Assembly: GCA_949775045.1 (NCBI GenBank)
Contig: OX459097.1
Span: forward strand, 682,001 to 746,000
Source of the DNA: Metridium senile
Taxonomy: Eukaryota > Cnidaria > Anthozoa > Actiniaria > Metridiidae
Length of the DNA: 64,000 bases
Direction of reading: 5' to 3'
The notes under the pieces are model-generated. The model ran no database searches. It worked only from the letters and a program-made list of their open reading frames with translations, and was not told the origin of the DNA. Position 1 is the first letter of the stretch; each line of letters opens with the position of its first letter. Shown piece after piece: positions 34,901 through 46,744 of this stretch. The position numbers and the translations under genes were made by a program.

Positions 34901-37900
34901 ATTTACGATATCACGCTCAACCTCATCCAATAATTGCTTATTATCTGACTACCTCTCACCAGTTTTCAAAATAGATACTGTAGTCTCTTTAGTGTTACTT
35001 GATCTTGATAACTATTGTTCAAGACTGACTAGCCTCTCTTCCATATGCAATACATCATTTGTTTCCATATGTTTTTAAAAGATACAATCTAGTCTGAAAG
35101 TATGGTTTTATTTAAGACTAGAAAATCTCCTATAACATCTTATGTTATTTTGCATTTGATTGTCAGTAGTCAGTCAGATTGATTTGCAAATGCCATTTTC
35201 TGTCAAGTTTGATGCAAGAGCTAGGCCTCAAATAATCATGAACATGCATAATTTTAAAACTAAAATTAAATACATTTTGAATAATTGTAGTTTTTGTCAA
35301 GGGTTTAACAATAAATAATAATATCAATGCGAGTCGACTTTTTGACGCATCAAGCGTCTTTTTCAAGACAGAAACAATTATTACAGAGTGAATATGAATA
35401 TAAAACAGTCAAACAATGTCCGGAGGCATCTTAAAACAGCTTTGCATGGATTGAGTCACTTTGGACATTTAGGGGCTGTTTATATTTTATATAAAAGGGA
35501 GTTGTCCCTTCTAGCTGGGATAACTCTTTTGGTTTGTATTCCCCGGGGGACTCAAAACAATAGAGTTATGCCGGCTAGCAGGGACAACTTGCCTTCATAT
35601 AAACAGCCCCGGCTTAGACCAGGATTAAGTGCTCTAATGAATAGCATATCATACACTTTACAGTCAAATGGTAAATAAATAGTGTCAATATATACCTCCA
35701 TGTTATTCTTTTCAATATTCCAGATAGCACAGGTTTAGGTAAATCAGACAGATCCTCCATTCTGAAAAATATAGAAAATAATGATAAATACAGAACTTTA
35801 ATAAATAAACAAATAAATAAATGAATATATAAATGAATAAATGAATGAATAAATGAATAAATGAATATATAAATAAATAAATAAATGAATAAATAAATAA
35901 ATAAATGAATGAATAAATGAATGAATAAATAAATAAATGAATAAATAAATGAATGAATAAATGAATGAATAAATAAATAAATGTATAAATAAATGAATGA
36001 ATAAATAAATGAATGAATAAATAAATGAATGAATAAATGAATGAATGAATGAATAAATAAATAAATAAATAAATGAATAAATAAATAAATAAATGAATAA
36101 ATAAATGAATAAATAAATGAATGAATGAATGAATGTATGAATAAATAAATAATACACCTCTCTTCAAACCGTCCTAATTTGCCTTGTAAATGGAACTCAG
36201 GTTTGTAGAATGCAGTTTACTTACCCATACTGTCCCAGGCTAGAGTTAGTCAAAGCCCTGTGTGGTGAGAATGGTTGGCCACCGGTGGGTGTTTTGGTAG
36301 ACTTGGGACGACACTGAAACGTACAGATTCATATTATTCAATTAATAAGATACCCAGTCAATTCTGTTGTAGTCCCTTTTGCAACCATGTTAATTAAGGG
36401 TCAGTCCCATTCCCCTACAAACAATAATTCATCATATGACCCATATTTTGCCCAGTGCACACTCTTAAGAAAACCTTCGGAAAAAGTCATGTGGTGGGGT
36501 CCGTTCGGCTCTTTCCACCTGGTCCGTACAAACATGTACGGACCCGCTCCTCGAAACATCACAAAAAAATGATAAAAAACTTATTGACTGAGTTAGGTCG
36601 GGCTTTACGAGAAAATATTTGGCTCGCGGTCATGACATACATTGTACATCATGACCGCGAGCCAACTATTTTTCCGTACGGCCCTCCCACTCAGTCAATA
36701 AGTATTTATGATGGACCACAGGGGAATGGGACCAACACTCATCTATAGTTTGAGCACTTTGTTACACACGTTTGAGTAGGTAGCACTCTTATTGTTGTGA
36801 TGTATAAATGGAAACTAGCTAGTATATAGGTTGTGTTGGTGTTTGATATAAACGATAGGTAATACAATGAAATTTGTAACACTGTAAAAAAATGAAATAG
36901 AAACTAGCGAGTAAACTAGTATAGGCTGTGTCAGTGTTTGTTATAAACCATAGGTAATACAATGAAATTTGTAACACCCTAAAAAATTGAAATAGAAACT
37001 AGCGAGTAAACTAGTATAGGCTGTGTCAGTGTTTGTTATAAACCATAGGTAATAGAATGAAATTTGTAACACTGTAAAAAATAGAAATAGAAACTAGCAA
37101 GTAAACTAGTATATAAGGCTGTGTCAGTGTTTGATATAAATGATAGGTAATATAATGAGATTTGTAACACCGTAAAAAAAATTGACTTAACTTTACTGAC
37201 ATTTCGAGCTTAAGCCCTTTGTCGGAGTAAAAGAGATATATAGGTTTTCTTTGTCATACTATTCTCTGTTGAATAAAACACTTGAAACACTACCGTACTT
37301 ACAGGTTTTACTGTTTCAAAGGAAGCAGGAACAAGATCTTCAGTTACATCTTTCAGGGCGACCTTCTTGGACTGATTCTTGCTGCTACTAGCACTTGAAC
37401 TGAACAACAAAGTAGAACATAAAGTTAAGAAAGAATCATGAAACTATGTTTGAAAATAAATTTCCTGCATGGCTTGAAGTGCTGAAAAAAAATTTGTGCA
37501 GCACAAATGGAATACAACAAAAATTCCTGCACTATTGTAAGGGGAGAAAAATGTTGCAAAGTATAGAAATAAATATCCTGCAAAGCATTGAGAAGGAGAA
37601 AAAATCCTGTCCACCAAGACATTAGGAAAACAATTTCTTGCTGATCGGAAATCCCCTCTCAAAAGTTAAATGGTCGGCCCCTTAGTATTAAATGAATCCC
37701 CCTTCTCCTTACATCAATACATGATTTGCAAAACAAATTGCCCCAAGGTTAATCAATGATCTTCACAGAGAGTCAGTGTCAGTGTTAAACAAAAACAATT
37801 ACCATACCTTCGACTGGATCGTTTTGCTCTTCGCTTCTGTAGAGAAATATTTGATATATACATAAGTAGAGAGAATGGATAGTAATGATATTAATACTAG

Positions 37901-40384
37901 TCGTTTCTATCAGGGTAAACTGCTGCGAGCTGTTTACATAATATTCCACAGATATTCCATTAGTTCTTTCATATTTTACTAAAATTGTCAAGATAAAAGT
38001 AAATCTGCTTGAGAAAATTCAAGTTAAAACTTATGCAAATCAGGACGATTTTGTATCTAAAATACAACCTTCATCACAGACATGATTTCTTTTGTAAAAT
38101 TCTCATAATTATTCATAAATTTTATACAAATATCCACATCGGATCTGTATATCACATACATGAATTTTAATGTGGCTCAATGCAATTTAGGCAAAGTTAA
38201 ACTCAAAGCCTGCATCCTAGCATGCATTGCTGCTGTGGGGGTGCCCTCCTTTGATTGCAGGGCCACGTGGTTCTTTACATGTTTGTCATGCTCACTGAGT
38301 CGCTTCAATACTTTTAATCCCCAGCCCACCCTCCTCTTTGGTAAGTATGGATTACGTAAGTATTCTCCATTGACTCTTTCAATGTGAATGGTGCCAGGTG
38401 GTGGACCGTGGTTAGGTTGCCATGGTTACCTCCTGGTCAGGTCTGGTGGTGCGCCCGGCATGTCCATTGTAAGGCACCTTATAGACGACTTTCATAAAAT
38501 GGCCCCCACTAATTATCATAATTTTTAAAATTGATGTGTTAAGAAAAAGAAAGCTATCATATGATAGATATTCACCATAATAATAACCAAAACGAAGCAT
38601 TAAAGGCCTCAGCAGAAAATTACATACAAATCTCTACATTTTTCATTGAGCATAACTTCTTTGGTATTTTAGCCAGTTCATCAAAACCTTCCAAACATGC
38701 CTATTTCAGGCGGTTCTTTCATATGACAGTGTTAAAATATTAAAATATCTGTTTACTTGAAAATCATTTTCCGGTACATATTATAGTATTGATGAAAGTG
38801 GTCTATTCCACACTCATCTTCTTTAATAAGTAATACAAGTAACGTTGGTGTGATCACAATGATAATAATGATACCTTTTTGTTAGATGGACACCATACAA
38901 GATAAGCAGAAGTAACATAGACTTCCTGCCATTCTTGATCCATCTCATCCGGTTCATACAACTCATGGACACCTATAGTAGATACTCTGACTGACTTGGT
39001 ACTCTCACCACTTGTTGCTGTGTCTACTCTTGATGGACCAGCAATATGTTGCTTCCATCTCATTTTACGCTGGTTTTCTGTCAGTGGAGGAGAACTGACA
39101 ACAGGAGATTGCTGTGGTGTTTTAGTTGGACTAGGCACACTTTCTGGGCTAAATAACATAGAAATAACAGTGGTTTACAGGGATTTCTGCCAATGAGAAA
39201 TGTTGTATGCAAATACATGTAAATATAGAATAATTTTACAATGATGTCAAAAAAACATTTTTATCAGTTTTGCACAAAAAAGAGTTTGTTTTATGATAAA
39301 CAGAATAATACATGGACACTTAGAGATATTTAATTTATCTTTTTGTGTTTCAATTCAAGACATTAGCACATGTAGGCAAGGGAACAGCAAAATCACTATC
39401 GTCATCACATTATTCTCCTTTGCCATCATTGACACAATCATCACCAACACCATGACAAACACCATCATCATAATCATTGCCAACATCACCATTATTATCA
39501 TCATCACCATCATCATTACCAACATCATCATCATTATTAACATTATCATCACCATTATTATCATCACCATCATCATTATCAACATTACCAACACCATCAT
39601 CATCAACATCATCATCATCAACACTATCATCGTTATCACAATCAACAATCATTATTGAACTATTTCATACCTGACGCCAGTAGATGGTAGGCAGGGCAGT
39701 GAAGATGACCGTTGATGGATTGGTTTCAGATATTTTTTGGTTGAATTTTTTATACTGTTTCCCAAGTCATTAAACATATCTACTACTTTCAAGCTTGGCA
39801 GATCTACAAGATATTTAACAGAATTACATATATTAACTAGTATAAATGGAAACTAGCGAGTAAACTAGTATAGGCTGCGTTGGTGTTTGATATACTCCGA
39901 TGAAGGGCTAAAGCTTGAAGCGTCAGTAAAGTTTAGTCAAAATTTTTTACAGTGTTCAAAAATGTCCTTTTAGTATATAATGACACACAGTAAACACAAA
40001 CAATTACAATATACAGACCAACAACCACAACATGACAAGCAATATACCACTACTACCAACAACACCAATAGATACCATGGACAACTAAACAATGTCAAAT
40101 TGACGATTTATATTTTACTTTTTTACAAACCCTGCCAAAAGCAAAGTCTGGACTTCTAGATCTAAAATAATAAATGTTTGTGATCGCAGTGTTGTCTTAC
40201 CATCGCCCACGTCACTGTGCTCGTCTTGCCGTAGATACAGCGTGTCCACACTAGATCTACTTGTAGGATGTACACCATTCCGTCGCCATACCGCTTCTCG
40301 TACTTGTTGCAAGTTTGCTCGCCAACATTCAGGATGTTGACACAAGCTTGAACAACACACAACGCATGGACTTTCGCCGCGCAT
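31939..40384 (-). CDS. Unrecognised 1028-residue disordered protein with PP1-docking-like motifs
   Basis: Nine exons: 40201-40384, 39671-39803, 38875-39148, 37808-37836, 37303-37399, 36225-36313, 35696-35761, 33696-34268, 31939-33580; the frame is continuous. I do not recognise the family. The N-terminus is cysteine-rich (CVVCCSSLC, 6-14). Next come Ser/Pro linkers and a more ordered part ending EMDQEWQEVYVTSAYLVWCP. A basic patch KKKRRAKRSSR could be a nuclear signal. Residues 283-290 read GILKRITW: GILK fits the PP1 SILK motif and RITW the RVxF motif, which suggests (inference) a protein phosphatase 1 partner. The C-terminal half is Pro/Ser/Thr/Glu-rich, with two 35-residue tandem repeats (IARKNSMEEPPDQPPGSPDI) and an acidic end DDDDDANDDAEL. 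ATG 40382-40384 is taken as start; in-frame sequence upstream is open, so a few more residues are possible. It shares a 552-bp divergent promoter region with PITP copy 1. Confidence 0.72.
32073..32282. repeat. Coding tandem duplication, 105-bp unit
   Basis: Two 105-bp (35-codon) units in the last exon of the 31939-40384 gene, nearly identical at the DNA level (TAATGTCAGGAGAACCTGG at 32073 and 32178). This indicates a recent in-frame duplication. Confidence 0.9.
33605..33672. repeat. Fragment of the palindrome family at 36472
   Basis: TTATTGACTGAGTGGGAGGG and AAAATATTTGGCTCG are shared with 36570-36715. Lies in the 115-bp intron between the last two exons of the 31939-40384 gene. Confidence 0.7.
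34369..34542. mobile_element. Short TIR element with long G runs
   Basis: Ends CAGTGGCGGATCCAGG and CCTGGATCCGCCCCTG are imperfect inverted repeats like those of non-autonomous hAT-type MITEs. Two poly-G runs lie inside (34395-34408 and 34485-34505). Confidence 0.7.
35471..35610. mobile_element. Palindromic MITE, family A copy 2
   Basis: A 140-bp hairpin sharing GGGGCTGTTTATA ends, GGACAACT and AACAATAGAGTTAT with 31698-31832. Intronic in the 31939-40384 gene. Confidence 0.87.
35796..36152. repeat. (AATA/AATG)n tetranucleotide array
   Basis: About 350 bp of AAATAAATGAATG-type repeats in the intron between exons 36225-36313 and 35696-35761. Ile/Phe/Leu-rich frames across it are artefacts. 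Confidence 0.95.
36472..36720. mobile_element. Palindromic element
   Basis: TTATTGACTGAGTTAGGTCG and GGCTCGCGGTCATGA mirror TCATGACCGCGAGCC and CCCACTCAGTCAATAAG. Nested inside is GGTCCGTACAAACATGTACGGACC. Intronic. Confidence 0.8.
36838..37225. repeat. R1 repeat cluster, tandem partial copies
   Basis: Three to four tandem copies of a block of about 90-100 bp with GTAAACTAGTATAGGCTGTG and AGGTAATACAATGAAATTTG, ending in a decayed hammerhead segment on the minus strand (TTTACT and AGTAAA stem I kept, core CCGACAA). Confidence 0.8.
39410..39655. repeat. CAT/CAC trinucleotide tract
   Basis: Degenerate ATC and ACC triplets in an intron; no coding potential beyond low complexity. Confidence 0.9.
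39840..39960 (+). repeat. R1 repeat copy with degenerate hammerhead segment
   Basis: CTCCGATGAAGGGCTAAAGC is followed by TTGAAGCGTCAGTAAAG. Stem I is shortened and the core reads CCGATGA with GAAG, so it is not expected to cleave. Confidence 0.75.
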
Positions 40385-40776
40385 TTCAAACAATTTCAAG
40401 CTTTGATAACCTTGAATTACACGTGAAATAAGCCCCTGTTGGTTTCAGAATCCTGATAAGAGAATCAATATTACTTATAACATAGCATTTTCATAACCTA
40501 GTGGTCGCCATATTTATTTGAGCTTGTGCTTTTGCTTTCTATGACGTAAACCATAGCAACAGCTCACCACAGGAAACCCACAGAGTCCACAGACTACCAC
40601 AGGAAGCCCAAAGCACGCGAAAAATTATTTTTTCCTAAAATAGAAAAAGTAAGGGGCACCTCTTATATAAAACGAAAATATATGACTACTGCTTGAACAT
40701 AAAGGTTACAAAAGTTTGTTTCAACCATAAGTAGGTTATCTATTTCCTCTTTTGATCTCTCTGCATTTTTGGGTGG

Positions 40777-40843
40777 TGACGTTACGTCATTGGTGCCCAC
40801 GCCCCCATCGATCGTTCTTTCGCAAGTGCATGCCGCCATTTTA
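40777..40843 (+). promoter_or_regulatory. CRE-like palindrome, inverted CCAAT box and YY1-like site upstream of PITP copy 1
   Basis: TGACGTTACGTCA (40777-40789), ATTGG (40789-40793) and GCCGCCATTTTAG (40832-40844) cluster 95-160 bp upstream of the PITP ATG, in the region shared with the divergent gene at 40384. Site identities are from consensus matching only. Confidence 0.5.
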
Positions 40844-40936
40844 GTTGAAAGATAGTGTTAGCCGGTTTTCAAATTGATTTACTCGTTCATCTTCAGACGA
40901 AATTTGCTGAAACTAAGGGTTAACCTTTTTTGTGTA

Positions 40937-41767
40937 ATGGGTGTGCTTAAGGAATATCAAATTGCTCTACCGATCTCTGTAGAAGAATACCACATTGGTC
41001 AGTTGTATGCTGTAGCCGAAGCCAGCAAGAACGAGACCGGTGGAGGAGAAGGAATTGAAATAGTTGTAAACGAGCCTTATGATGTGGATGACAAAGAAGC
41101 CAAAGCAAGGGGAATTGAGTATCCAGGACAGTACACTCATAAGATATTCCATCTAGCAAGCAAAGTGCCTACATTTATTCGTCTTTTGGCTCCTAAAGGT
41201 TCATTGGAGATCCATGAGAAAGCATGGAACGCGTACCCTTACTGCAGGACCGAATATAGTAATCCAGACTATATGAAAGACAACTTCCATATCATCATTG
41301 AAACATGGCACAAACCTGGTTTACCAGAGGACAATACAAATGCTCACAAGCTAGATGCAACCAAATTATCCAAACGAGTGATAGATAAAATTGATATAGT
41401 CACTGATCCTGTCTCCAGTAGTGATTATAAAGAAGATGAAGATCCGACCAAGTTTCATTCAGAAAAAACTGGTCGTGGGCCATTGGCAAAGGACTGGAAA
41501 GACAGGAAAGATGACTATCCTTTGATGACATGCTGTAAGCTGTATGACTTCGAGTTTAAATGGTGGGGCCTACAAACCAGAGTAGAAAGTGCTATAGTCA
41601 AAGCTGTTAGGAGATTGCTACATAACTTTCATCGTCAACTATTCTGTTGGCTGGATAAATGGCATGGGATGACCATTGAAGACATCAGAAGATTAGAAGA
41701 CAAAACCAAACAAGATTTGCAACAAATGAGACAAGAAGGAGAAGTAAAAGGAATGAAAGAAAAGTAA
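40937..41767 (+). CDS. Phosphatidylinositol transfer protein, class I, copy 1 (intronless)
   Basis: 276 residues, the usual PITP alpha/beta length. It is collinear with the family: start [18 protein letters not shown], then [75 protein letters not shown] and [12 protein letters not shown]. The protein moves phosphatidylinositol and phosphatidylcholine between membranes in the cytosol, supporting phosphoinositide signalling and Golgi traffic. Residues that contact lipid or membrane, such as the WW pair in FKWWGLQ, are present. An upstream in-frame extension exists, but the family begins at the MGVLKEY methionine. No introns, whereas vertebrate PITPNA/PITPNB have many: either an ancestral intronless state or an expressed retrocopy. 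Paralogue at 45349. Nucleotide identity to it is patchy. Confidence 0.96.
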   Translation: MGVLKEYQIALPISVEEYHIGQLYAVAEASKNETGGGEGIEIVVNEPYDVDDKEAKARGIEYPGQYTHKIFHLASKVPTFIRLLAPKGSLEIHEKAWNAYPYCRTEYSNPDYMKDNFHIIIETWHKPGLPEDNTNAHKLDATKLSKRVIDKIDIVTDPVSSSDYKEDEDPTKFHSEKTGRGPLAKDWKDRKDDYPLMTCCKLYDFEFKWWGLQTRVESAIVKAVRRLLHNFHRQLFCWLDKWHGMTIEDIRRLEDKTKQDLQQMRQEGEVKGMKEK

Positions 41768-42599
41768 TTAATATCAAATACAACTCTTGTCCTCTGCCTG
41801 AAGTTTTGAAAGAACTGATTGGGAACTTTAACAAAGAATTTAAATGAATTAAAAAAGTCACACAATTATATCTTATCCATCACAGTTCAAAAGGTATCGT
41901 CATGATTTATCTATACATACCCAGTATTTGGGAACAGTCACAAATATACTTGCCATACATTTGTCAAAACAGTTCTTGTATATATTAGAATCATTTTAAG
42001 AATCATTTTGACGGCTTGGTACTTTTTGTGGCTATTCCCTGTTACTGTTAAAAGAGGCAATCATGTCATTGTGTATCCTGCAGCTCATGTAACCATAGGT
42101 ATTGAAAGCTTTTGTAATTTTACTGATATTGGCTCTGTTCTACCTAGATCTACCTTTGTTTAACTGTTGCTGATATTGTTTTAGAGTTCAAAGAAACATT
42201 AATTTCACCAAGGGAACTTATAACCTGTGATTATGGGCTTAAAAACTTGGTTGGCCTATATAGATATATTTGAGGGGGTGTAAGGGTTTTGGCATGCATT
42301 CCCATTATTTTCATTCATAGGTGTAGTTGGGTGGTTTCACAAAACTAAACGGTATACACCATCTTTTTTATTCAGTCACTTTTGTTTTGATCAAGTTTTA
42401 TTGGAGTTGTTGTTTTTTAGTAAAGTTTGGTTTAGTTTTTCAGTTTGGCAGTTTTCAACCTGCCTAAAGCCCCCTCAGTATTTGATTAACTGTTCATTAT
42501 TGCTATTTCATTAGTGGTAGGGTTATTAAGCTGCAGTTTACACAAAGCTGTTTTCATATAAAATTAATCAATTATGTAGAAAGATAAAGATCTAGTCGA

Positions 42600-42985
42600 G
42601 AAATTTCAATTTAAAACTCATGCAAATCAAGATACCATCGTTTGCAGCTACCTGTTAACGGTCGCGACAAAAAACATGTTCTGTCTAGACGTAAACTTCC
42701 AAAGTTTGGTGCCAAACTTTGCAATCTCCTAATGCAATCCTCTAAAAAAAATTCAATTTGTTGAGGTAAATTTTGCATATTATATATTTTTGTTGCATCT
42801 GTTAAAGGATAGCAAGTGCAGTGCATATCTATAAATTTCTTGCCTTTTTCACAAAAGTGGTTTACAAACATGCAAAGTTTGGGATGCCATCTCTTGAAGT
42901 TTGACTGCGAGACAGAACATGTTTTTGTCGCAACCGTTAACAGGTAGATGCATACAACGGTACATATATATAACACTAGTGTTGT
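42600..42985. mobile_element. Palindromic element, about 385 bp
   Basis: AGCTACCTGTTAACGGTCGCGACAAAAAACATGTTCTGTC-type left arm mirrors a right arm ending ACCGTTAACAGGTAG. CAAAGTTTGG and CCAAACTTTG pair inside. The inner part is imperfect. Confidence 0.8.
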
Positions 42986-44917
42986 ATCAAGATTTACAAC
43001 ACACTCGTCATGGTCATGATTTGTTTTGTAAATTTCTCATTAATTACTCATTAGGTATTTTTTTTAAGGAGGCTTCCTACAATGATCTTTGTGCTCGACA
43101 GGTTATAATAACTTTAAACTCCAGTTAATCTTATATGCAACCCTCAGCTTTAACATTTTGCCTAGTTGCTACATAAAGATTGCATTTTTAATGGTGTCAT
43201 CATTCTTTATGTATCAATGGACAAAACGTCAAAGCTCTTGGAGTTTCCATATCTACAGCCGTTTAAAGTTGAGCAGTCAAGAAATCAACAAAATTGTGAA
43301 GAGCCTTCTTAAGAAGAATTACTGAAGTTCTCAAATTCTTAGTGATATATTTTAATGTGACAATTCTTTCATCCAACTCGATTGTTGCAAACATTTAGAA
43401 ATCTAACAATTGAACTAGTGCAGACAGCATATCTAACAGCATATCTAACAACTAGTGCAGACAGCATAAGTTAAACATGTAGTTTCCAAGAAAACATCTA
43501 GTTCACCATAGAAAGAAAATAAGCCATAGCACTTGATGCAAGTCAGACACATTTTCATATTTTCAATCTTTTTGTACTTTGATAAGATAGCATTTCATTA
43601 ACTTATGCCTTTTATTAGCTGGTTTTTGATAAACCCATAACTAAGGGGAAGTCAGTGTATTAGAATAGCATGTGATTCACAATAATAAATACACTTGGTT
43701 TAATTGGTTAATGAAAACATGTCAAGGGATAAACAAAACGTTTTGTTAATGATCTACCAATAATTTTGAAAGGAATAACTATTGTATTTTCTTGGGTAAT
43801 TATGGCCAGGTAAATTTGGCAGTTTTGCAAATAATAATATTAGAATAAAGGCAACTAGCATGATGAGGTGTTATCATTAAAAAGTCTGATTTTTCAAAAT
43901 AAAATCATGCTTGTATGGGCATGGCACAAAGCAAGCAATCAATGGCACAATTTTTGGCGGGAATATGTTGAGCATTCTCATGAATAAAGCACAATAAAAA
44001 GTAAGCAACTTAAAAGTATGGTATCAATTTATTTTTTTGTTTCTTTGGATATTTTCTTATTAATTTCTTAAAATATTTTTTTTTTCACCTAAATAGCCCA
44101 TTTATTCATAAATTTCCTTCTTTTACTTTTCTTATTTGTTTATTTACATATTTTATTCAACTGATGGGCTTTTATCACAAGGTGGCCATCTTTATTTGCA
44201 TGAGAGCGAAAACCTTTTTGGACCGTTCTAAAAGGAATGAAAGCGAGGGCAAGGGGACCCAAGGAATTCAAAACTTATTGCATGGCGGCCCTTGATAAAA
44301 GCGAATTATATTCATTTTTGGACACTTATCAAAAATGTTTTATTCATCACTTCTGACGTACTTGCTCATCTATCATTCATTAACCACGTTTATTGCAAGA
44401 CACACTCAAGACTAATGTCGAAAAGGATGACGGGATATACGTACAAATTTATTAATGTATGTGTGGTGCAAGGGTGCTTATAATTCAACGAAATTTTGGA
44501 AATTCCTGGTTGAAATTCAAATGGAAAATTAAACAAAATTACGGAAATTAAGGTTTTCGACAATTTTGAAAAAAAAACACGGAATTTTGTTGTACCAATT
44601 AACCACAATGTTCAAATTTTCAAACCATTTTTGTTGAATGGTAATCGTCCCAGTGCTCGAAATATAGAAAAACAAATTAATTTGGCCTGCCACTTGATTT
44701 CCACTTCCAGATAAAGAAACAGCGAAAGATGATTTCCAGGAAATTTTGACTGCAATTTTATTATCCATTTGGCACAGGATCAGGAGGGCCTGGTATTTAG
44801 CCATTGGCAGAAAGCTATTTCCTGCAGAATGTTATATAATATATTTACTGTTCGACTTGCCGTACCGTAGTCACTTACAAAAACATTTGATGAATTTTTG
44901 ACATTATTTTGACATTT

Positions 44918-45020
44918 TTCCATCTCAATGGACCAATCAGGTACAAGTTTATATATATCGACGTACAGGCGGAGACTTTAGAAACTTTGATGTCTGTAAT
45001 TGGTCCATTGAGATGTTTTT
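44918..45020. promoter_or_regulatory. Inverted repeat bearing two opposed CCAAT boxes upstream of PITP copy 2
   Basis: CATCTCAATGGACCAATCAG at the left mirrors AATTGGTCCATTGAGATG at the right, 330-430 bp before the PITP copy-2 ATG. It could be a small MITE or a promoter element; both readings remain open. Confidence 0.45.
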
Positions 45021-45348
45021 AGACAACGTCTTTGACAGCAAGTGACGAAAACCTGAAAGGATGTATAACAAAATACGGACAGCGTATTGCATGATGGGTA
45101 TCGTTGAAAATAGATGCCGTGGTTGTATTCCTTCTGATTGGCTTTATTTCTGTAAAATGAGGTTAAAGTGATCTATTAATATCAGTGTGGTTTGGATCTT
45201 GACGTTGATTGTGGCATATGTGGTGCGGCACCTGCAAGTCAGCGGTGTATATTCGGCAGGTTAGTGCTATTTACCATACTAGCTGTCAATCTCTGTTCTA
45301 CTTGGATTGTAAAGGATTTTCTCCCATGCATTTGTTCGTCCATCAATC

Positions 45349-46179
45349 ATGGGTGTGCTTAAGGAATATCAAATCGCTTTGCCTATTTCCGTTGATGAAT
45401 ACAGAATAGGTCAGTTGTATGCTGTAGCCGAAGCCAGCAAGAACGAGACCGGTGGAGGAGAAGGAATTGAAATACGAGTAAACGAGCCTTATGATGTGGA
45501 TGACAAAGATGCCAAAGAAAGGGGAATTGAATATCCAGGACAGTACACTCATAAGGTATTCCATCTAGCAAGCAAAGTGCCTACATTTATTCGCTTGATT
45601 GCTCCTAATGGGGCTTTAGAAGTCCACGAGAAAGCATGGAACGCGTACCCTTACTGCAGGACCGAATATAGTAATCCTTACATGGGCAAAGCTTTTCACA
45701 TCGTCATCGAAACATGGCACAAACCTGGTTTACCCGGGGACAACACCAATGCTCATGAATTGAATCAAGAAGACCTTGTGAAGAGAGAAACAGTTCTTAT
45801 TGACATCGCTACAGATGAAGTGTCCGCTAGTGATTATAAAGAGGATGAGGATCCTACCATATTTCATTCTAGCAAAACAGGCCGTGGACCACTGGGACCG
45901 GACTGGAAAGAACGAAAAAACGACTATCCCTTAATGACGTGCTGTAAGCTGTACGATGTCGAGTTCAAGTGGTGGGGTTTGCAGACTAGAGTCGAGAGCG
46001 CGATAGTGGGCGGTGTAGAACGACTTCTTCGTAACTTTCATCGTCAACTATTCTGCTGGCTAGATAAATGGTATGGGATGACCATTGAAGACATCAGGGA
46101 AATCGAAGAAAGGACAAAAGATGAACTAGAAGATCTAAGAAATACTGGGGAAGTACGAGGAATGAAAGTTAACAAATAA
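45349..46179 (+). CDS. Phosphatidylinositol transfer protein, class I, copy 2 (intronless)
   Basis: 276 residues, same length and motifs as copy 1. Roughly four residues in five match by eye, with most differences at 115-215 and at the C-terminus (VRGMKVNK against VKGMKEK). The start [18 protein letters not shown] is unambiguous. Copy 2 keeps the PITP signature blocks including FKWWGLQ and [12 protein letters not shown], so it should be a working lipid exchanger. It is a tandem duplicate 3.6 kb downstream in the same orientation, with an unrelated upstream region, so expression may differ. Two stretches of 66 and 50 bp are identical to copy 1 including silent sites, while neighbouring codons differ silently. 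Its 3' end faces the SPCS2 3' end, 565 bp away. Confidence 0.96.
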   Translation: MGVLKEYQIALPISVDEYRIGQLYAVAEASKNETGGGEGIEIRVNEPYDVDDKDAKERGIEYPGQYTHKVFHLASKVPTFIRLIAPNGALEVHEKAWNAYPYCRTEYSNPYMGKAFHIVIETWHKPGLPGDNTNAHELNQEDLVKRETVLIDIATDEVSASDYKEDEDPTIFHSSKTGRGPLGPDWKERKNDYPLMTCCKLYDVEFKWWGLQTRVESAIVGGVERLLRNFHRQLFCWLDKWYGMTIEDIREIEERTKDELEDLRNTGEVRGMKVNK

Positions 46180-46744
46180 AGCCACAAATTATATCGCAAC
46201 GATATAAATATGCACAAGAAATTTCTTTTTATTAGGTGATTTTTTAGTACGACGCGCAAAAGTATGACCACATTTAATGTATTCGCATACTTTTATGCAC
46301 AGGAGTTTGTACTTTAAACAGACATATTTGATGTGAAGTTGTCTGATTTTACCGAATAAGGCGTGTAAAAACTCGTTTCGCAGCATAAAGTCCGTGCATA
46401 CAAGAAGTACTGATGCGAATATATTAAAAGTGGTCATACTTTTGCGCGTCGCGCTGTAAATCCCTAGAAAGTTTGGTTATTGTACGAAACTAATGCTAGT
46501 TTGTAAAGAAACTGTTTTATGTTTTGGATTAGAATACAGCTTTGTTTATGTCTTAAATTAAAAATAAATACAAATATGGTCACACAACCTGCTAAGGAGT
46601 TTAATCATTTTGGACAACTTTGATATTTTTTACTTTTTACTATTTTAAAACGAGAAACGTTTATGAAAACTGCTGTTATGGTACTGTAATTGTTATTAAC
46701 GAATGTCAGATATAGTCATTACATCGTTTTCTAAAGAGGTTGGT

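Larger units (their letters stand above)
41768..45348. other. Intergenic region between the two PITP genes
   Basis: Contains the 3' UTR of copy 1, the palindrome at 42600-42985 and the CTAGTGTTGTAT repeat at 42975-43020. Also present are a tandem CATATCTAACAG duplication near 43425-43450 and the CCAAT-bearing inverted repeat at 44918-45020. I found no third PITP copy or pseudogene. Confidence 0.65.

Noticed and set aside
35712..36167. Frames rich in Phe-Ile-His-Leu over the AATA/AATG array
   Set aside because: Tetranucleotide repeats read in phase; intronic.
36153..36211. Extra exon of the 31939-40384 gene (frame reading KLGRFEER before a GT)
   Set aside because: Including it breaks the reading phase in every donor/acceptor choice tried, while joining 36225 directly to 35761 keeps the frame.
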